DNA of 10,622 bases from Rikenellaceae bacterium. Its GTDB lineage: Bacteria > Bacteroidota > Bacteroidia > Bacteroidales > Rikenellaceae. Made by a program: the position numbers and the translations under genes. Shown here one piece after another: positions 7,942 to 10,622 of this stretch; positions within the stretch are counted from its first letter, which is position 1, and every line of letters starts with the position of its first letter. The stretch covers positions 1 through 10,622 of the forward strand of contig JAJBVQ010000019.1 in NCBI GenBank assembly GCA_020859745.1, given 5' to 3'. The notes beneath the pieces are model-generated. The model made no database searches. It was not told where the DNA came from and was given only the letters and a program-made list of their open reading frames with translations.

Positions 7942-8025
7942 CCGTAGAATTAATATGTAAGGCCTACGCCCCGAGTGGCTCCGGCCTGACCCGCTATCGC
8001 GGATACATAAATGTTAACCCTACCG
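7942..8025 (+). repeat. Degenerate REP-X fragment (copy F)
   Basis: The sequence AGGCC...GTGGCTCCGGCCT (7960-7987) resembles the right side of REP-X, and AGGCC can pair with GGCCT. It ends with GTTAACCCTAC (8013-8023), the edge motif in inverted orientation. The head and the inner stems are missing, so this is a shortened or decayed unit. It lies just 3' of the tsaC stop codon. Confidence 0.45.
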
Positions 8026-8027
8026 TT

Positions 8028-8600
8028 TTACGGGCGGATAATGGTAAAGCCGCCGTCCAGGTCGAGCTGGATGATCGACGACGCCTTGTGGGTGGCCGAA
8101 GCTTCCTCCATCGCCGGATCCGCCACCCAGTCCACCCCTTCCCGGATAGCGGAAGCGATCTGACCGTAAGTCGAAGGTGTCGGTTCGCCGCTGATATTGG
8201 CCGAAGTCGACACCAACGGACGCCCCAGCTTGTGGATCAACCGCTTGCAGAACTCGTTCTGCACCAGCCGGATTGCCACCGTCTTTTCCTCCGGGAGCAG
8301 GTTCTCCGCCAGCCCCTGCCCGCCAGGCAGGATGAGCGTCAGCGGATCGGCCCCTTCGGCGGCTTCCCACAACTCCCAGGCCACAGACGGCACCTCGCGC
8401 ACCCACCGCACCACCTGTTCGGCCCGGTCGAGCAGCACGATCATGCTTTTGGCATCGTCGCGCCGCTTGAGGGCGAAAATCTTCGCCACAGCCTCCGCCC
8501 GGGTGGCGTCGCACCCGATGCCCCACACCGTATCGGTCGGATAGAGGATAATGCCGCCGCTTTTGAGCACGGCCAGCGCCTCCCGGATTTGTTCTTCCAT
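8028..8600 (-). CDS. tsaC: L-threonylcarbamoyladenylate synthase (YrdC/TsaC family)
   Basis: The enzyme joins threonine, bicarbonate and ATP into threonylcarbamoyl-AMP, the donor for the t6A modification at position 37 of ANN-decoding tRNAs. The 190-residue product is the short YrdC-domain form without the extra C-terminal Sua5 domain. Motifs seen are GGIILYPTDTVWGIGCDA (residues 15-32), the basic KRRDDAKSM segment (44-52), DPLTLILPG and the nucleotide-site motif STSANISGEP. The start at ATG 8600 gives the usual N-terminus a few residues before the first strand. It stands between two REP-X regions and reads in the same direction as metK. Its promoter is not clear: a near-match TACCTTGT (8630-8637 on the complementary strand) differs from TAnnTTTG. 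Some annotators call this gene ywlC or sua5. Confidence 0.93.
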   Translation of the reverse strand: MEEQIREALAVLKSGGIILYPTDTVWGIGCDATRAEAVAKIFALKRRDDAKSMIVLLDRAEQVVRWVREVPSVAWELWEAAEGADPLTLILPGGQGLAENLLPEEKTVAIRLVQNEFCKRLIHKLGRPLVSTSANISGEPTPSTYGQIASAIREGVDWVADPAMEEASATHKASSIIQLDLDGGFTIIRP

Positions 8601-8643
8601 AGGTATGCTTTTAACGTTCGGTTATTGGCACAAGGTAGGATTT

Positions 8644-8750
8644 CCGCGTCAGTGGCCGACCCGGAGCCACCCCGGGCGGAGGGTCGCAACATTCGCTGCG
8701 CGCACATGCGACTCCGCTGGCTCCGGGCCGTGAGCGACGCAACAATTTAA
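8644..8750 (+). repeat. REP-X copy D (between metK and tsaC)
   Basis: It begins with CCGCGTCAGTGG (8644-8655) and ends with TTAA (8747-8750). Stems: CCCGGAGCC/GGCTCCGGG (8660-8668 with 8719-8727), GCGGA/TCCGC (8676-8680 with 8713-8717) and GTCGCA/TGCGAC (8683-8688 with 8707-8712). It occupies nearly the whole metK-tsaC spacer, starting 14 nt past the metK stop codon. It could end or protect the metK transcript. There is no T-tract. Confidence 0.85.
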
Positions 8751-8764
8751 CTGAACCATATACA

Positions 8765-9994
8765 TTACAATCCGAAAGCGCCTTTCAGCCGCTCCACTTC
8801 GTCCAGCTTCTCCCAGCCGAAGAACTGGACGCCATTCTCCACATACGGCTCCCGCCCGAAATGGCCGTATGCCGCCGTCGGTGCAAATATCGGATTTTTC
8901 AGCCCGTAACGCTCCACGATCTTGGCCGGGCGCAGGTCGAACAGCTCCGCCACCTTTGCGGCGATCTCCCCGTCGGTCAGCGCCACTTTGGCAGTCCCGT
9001 AGGTATCCACGAAGACGCTCACCGGTCGCGCGATGCCGATGGCGTAGGCCACCTGCACAAGCACCGCCTCCGCAATGCCCGCCGCCACCATGTTTTTGGC
9101 GATATGGCGCGCCGCATAGGCCGCCGAGCGGTCTACCTTCGACGAGTCCTTGCCCGAAAAAGCGCCGCCGCCGTGCGCCCCCCGGCCGCCGTACGAGTCC
9201 ACGATGATCTTGCGGCCCGTCAGCCCCGTGTCGCCGTGCGGCCCCCCGATCACGAATTTCCCGGTCGGGTTCACATGCAGGATGTAATTATCATCTATTA
9301 AACTCAACAGCAAATGGTTGCCCCGCTTTTCGAGCGTTTTCTTGACGCGCGGCATCAGGATATTCCGTACATCGGCCTCGATCCGCTCCTGCGTCGCCTC
9401 CGGATCGTGCTGGGTGGAAATAACGATAGTATGGATGCGCCGGGGCTTATGGTCGTCGCCGTACTCGACCGTCACCTGCGACTTCGCGTCGGGACGCAGG
9501 TAGCCCATCACTGTCCCCCCGTTCTGCGGGATCTCGCGCCGGATGTCGGCCAGCTCCATCAGCAGGATGTGCGACAGCATCAGCGACGCGGGCATCAGCT
9601 CCTTGGTCTCGTGGCAGGCGTAACCGAACATGATCCCCTGGTCGCCGGCCCCCTGCTCGTCATGCTCGGCGCGCTCGACACCCTGGTTGATGTCGGGCGA
9701 CTGCTCGTGGATAGCCGACAGTACGCCGCACGACTTGGATTCGAACATGTAGTCGGCATTGGTGTAGCCGATGCGCTCGATCACGCCGCGCACGGTGTTC
9801 TGGATATCGACGTAGGCGTTGGATTTGACTTCGCCGCTGACCACCACGAGGCCCGTGGTGCAGAGGGTTTCGCAGGCGACCTTCGATTCGGGGTCGTTTT
9901 TGAGGAATTCGTCGAGGATGGCGTCCGAGATCTGGTCGGCCACTTTATCGGGGTGTCCTTCCGACACGGATTCCGAAGTGAACAGGTATCCCAT
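8765..9994 (-). CDS. metK: S-adenosylmethionine synthase
   Basis: MetK makes S-adenosylmethionine from methionine and ATP as a cytoplasmic homo-oligomer. The 409-residue product starts MGYLFTSESVSEGHPDKVADQ (first 12 residues, then GHPDKVADQ at 13-21), with the catalytic His14 and the metal-binding Asp16. Later motifs are GAGDQGIMFGYA (115-126), NPTGKFVIGGPHGDTGLTGRK (242-262, in parts) and the glycine-rich phosphate loop GGGAFSGKDSSKVDRSAAY (275-293). ATG 9994 matches the family N-terminus; an upstream ATG extends the frame by 26 unrelated residues and is rejected. A leader of about 165 nt precedes it, with a -7 element at 10165-10172 and a SAM-II-like element, which suggests feedback by the product. 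REP-X copy D follows the stop. Confidence 0.98.
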   Translation of the reverse strand: MGYLFTSESVSEGHPDKVADQISDAILDEFLKNDPESKVACETLCTTGLVVVSGEVKSNAYVDIQNTVRGVIERIGYTNADYMFESKSCGVLSAIHEQSPDINQGVERAEHDEQGAGDQGIMFGYACHETKELMPASLMLSHILLMELADIRREIPQNGGTVMGYLRPDAKSQVTVEYGDDHKPRRIHTIVISTQHDPEATQERIEADVRNILMPRVKKTLEKRGNHLLLSLIDDNYILHVNPTGKFVIGGPHGDTGLTGRKIIVDSYGGRGAHGGGAFSGKDSSKVDRSAAYAARHIAKNMVAAGIAEAVLVQVAYAIGIARPVSVFVDTYGTAKVALTDGEIAAKVAELFDLRPAKIVERYGLKNPIFAPTAAYGHFGREPYVENGVQFFGWEKLDEVERLKGAFGL

Positions 9995-10084
9995 GGTTCT
10001 GTGTGTGTTTTGTTTTCGATTGATCGGTGTGGACAGACCGGGAAAGCCGACGAAAAGCGCAGGAAGCCGCAATCAAATGAAGAA

Positions 10085-10136
10085 TGTGCTTTAGCATTTT
10101 TTCGCGTGGTTGCAATCGACCAAATCTTTCCACGAA
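10085..10136 (-). promoter_or_regulatory. SAM-II-like riboswitch candidate in the metK leader
   Basis: Read on the minus strand, CGTGG (10130-10134) pairs with CCACG (10105-10109) to form P1. Its loop contains GATTT and ATTGCA, and the 3' side continues AAAAAATGCTAAAGC. In order and spacing these match the conserved positions I recall for the SAM-II class (GAUUU, AUUGCA, then an A-rich stretch and GCUAAA). The loop GC can pair with the GC of GCTAAA as in the SAM-II pseudoknot. The outer pseudoknot pairs, often CC with GG, are poor here: only GTC with G-c-AC, with one bulge. It lies about 90 nt before the start codon, farther than usual for ribosome-site masking. The position before metK fits the ligand. 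Confidence 0.55.
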
Positions 10137-10142
10137 TGTCTG

Positions 10143-10162
10143 TCGTTCGCCGTAACGAACGA
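10143..10162 (-). other. Hairpin at the 5' end of the metK leader
   Basis: TCGTTCG (10143-10149) and CGAACGA (10156-10162) form a 7-bp stem with a 6-nt loop. Because the transcript probably starts near 10158, only part of it may be transcribed. Confidence 0.4.
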
Positions 10163-10164
10163 GG

Positions 10165-10172
10165 CAAAGGTA
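10165..10172 (-). promoter_or_regulatory. metK promoter, -7 element
   Basis: On the minus strand this reads TACCTTTG, an exact match to the Bacteroidetes -7 consensus TAnnTTTG. No TTG-type -33 element is present at the normal distance, so the site is supported by one half only. Transcription would start near 10158 and give a leader of about 165 nt. Confidence 0.55.
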
Positions 10173-10180
10173 CGAATTAT

Positions 10181-10194
10181 TATAACAGGTTATA
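10181..10194. promoter_or_regulatory. Palindrome beside the metK -7 element, possible operator
   Basis: TATAAC-AG-GTTATA is a perfect 6-bp inverted repeat centred about 15 nt upstream of the -7 element, where the -33 box should be. A dimeric regulator could bind here, but chance in an AT-rich stretch is not excluded. Confidence 0.35.
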
Positions 10195-10206
10195 CCGCCG
10201 CCCCGG

Positions 10207-10243
10207 AAAAAAAAGCCCGCGCTTTTCCAGGAAAAGCGCGGGC
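10207..10243 (-). terminator. Rho-independent terminator of the small Cys-rich gene
   Basis: On the minus strand a GC-rich stem of at least 12 bp (10215-10226 with 10232-10243) is followed by eight T residues (10214 down to 10207). It lies 21 nt after the stop codon of the small gene and upstream of the metK promoter, so it insulates metK from that gene. Confidence 0.93.
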
Positions 10244-10264
10244 CGGCAGGCGGTCCGGGAGGAC

Positions 10265-10426
10265 TTATTTCTTCTGTTGTTCGGCGAAAGCGGCGTCCAC
10301 TTCGGCCTCTTTTTTCTTGTGGTCCTCAGCGGTGTAGTTCTCCACTTCGTCCACGGTTTTCTGCACTTGTTCTTTGAAGTCTTTTTCGCAGGAGCAGCAT
10401 CCTGTCTTTTTCTTTTCGTCTTTCAT
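10265..10426 (-). CDS. Small Cys/Lys/Glu-rich protein, 53 residues
   Basis: I do not recognise a named family. The product begins MKDEKKKTGCCSCEKDF and is otherwise highly charged and helix-prone (KEQVQKTVDEVENYTAEDHKKKEAEVDAAFAEQQKK). The three cysteines in the CCSC cluster at residues 10-13 could bind a metal or an iron-sulfur centre, or be redox active, but three ligands from one chain would need a dimer. There is no signal peptide or membrane helix. The gene is supported by a dedicated terminator 21 nt downstream and by a composition unlike the surrounding repeats. The start ATG 10426 has no Shine-Dalgarno, as is common here; the longer reading frame from 10609 runs through REP-X sequence and is rejected. 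Confidence 0.75.
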   Translation of the reverse strand: MKDEKKKTGCCSCEKDFKEQVQKTVDEVENYTAEDHKKKEAEVDAAFAEQQKK

Positions 10427-10561
10427 GGCTTCGGATTTTAGTTGAACATTTCCAATGCCTTGTGTTATGCAAACGGCGTGCAAATTTTCGAGGGTATCGA
10501 AAAACGGAACCCTCCCCCGGCAGGCCGCTAATGCTTTTGCCGGCTGTAACCGCCCTGAATC

Positions 10562-10622
10562 CCGCGCCAGCGGTGGCCCGCGCCTCCCCGCGCGCGGGAC
10601 AAGTCCCACGCAGGCGCTCGCC
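10562..10622 (+). repeat. REP-X copy E, cut by the window edge
   Basis: It starts with the family head CCGCGCCAGCGG (10562-10573). Stems: GCGCC/GGCGC (10580-10584 with 10613-10617), GCG/CGC (10592-10594 with 10609-10611) and GGGAC-AA-GTCCC (10596-10607). The primary sequence differs clearly from copies A-D, but the three-stem plan is the same. A separate weak hairpin, CCGGCA/TGCCGG, precedes it at 10517-10543. Confidence 0.7.

Noticed and set aside
8630..8637. TACCTTGT as the tsaC promoter
   Set aside because: It differs from TAnnTTTG and has no upstream -33 partner, so it is not listed as a feature.
3189..8750. CRISPR array
   Set aside because: The repeats are about 100 nt, dispersed, inverted in part and not separated by regular unique spacers.
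9995..10072. Longer metK from the upstream ATG at 10072
   Set aside because: The extra 26 residues have no match to the family N-terminus, whereas ATG 9994 begins exactly at the conserved MGYLFTSESVSEGHPDK.
9995..10160. SAM-I (S-box) riboswitch before metK
   Set aside because: The four-way junction with its kink-turn and conserved GA-rich elements is absent; the short pseudoknot-type core fits SAM-II better.

Overview
The window looks like chromosome from a GC-rich member of the Bacteroidetes, probably an Alistipes-like Rikenellaceae. The clues are the thrS-infC-rpmI-rplT block with Bacteroidetes-type protein sequences, mostly weak Shine-Dalgarno sites, a TAnnTTTG-type -7 promoter element before metK, and a futalosine-pathway menaquinone gene (mqnA). 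The taxon is inferred from memory of these families, not from a search. The genes are mostly housekeeping. The unusual material lies in the spacers, which carry structured repeats.

Layout. Positions 1-3066 (+) hold the 3' part of thrS, then infC, rpmI and rplT, closed by a strong intrinsic terminator. infC appears to start at an AUA codon behind a strong Shine-Dalgarno sequence. Positions 3108-3616 are non-coding and hold a second hairpin, two copies of a folded repeat (called REP-X here) and a third palindromic block. Positions 3617-4381 (+) encode a double-CDGSH iron-sulfur protein, convergent with a minus-strand pair of corA (5144-6097) and a small membrane protein (4410-5135). Positions 6128-6433 hold a MITE-like element with perfect 18-bp terminal inverted repeats flanked by TTAA.

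Positions 6461-7809 (-) are a hotdog thioesterase followed by mqnA. Positions 7828-8027 carry more REP-X. Positions 8028-8600 (-) encode TsaC/YrdC. REP-X recurs at 8644-8750 and again at the right edge. Positions 8765-9994 (-) encode metK, whose leader of about 165 nt contains a SAM-II-like aptamer. A 53-residue Cys/Lys/Glu-rich protein (10265-10426, -) with its own terminator lies beyond it.

How it works together. The left block makes translation components and is probably autoregulated, through the infC start codon and perhaps the long rpmI-rplT spacer. TsaC uses threonine to make the tRNA t6A modification. MetK makes S-adenosylmethionine and may be controlled by it. MqnA commits chorismate to menaquinone. 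No defence system, prophage, CRISPR array, rRNA or tRNA gene is visible. The most novel candidates are the REP-X family, whose copies keep three nested stems while changing their sequence, and the MITE-like element.
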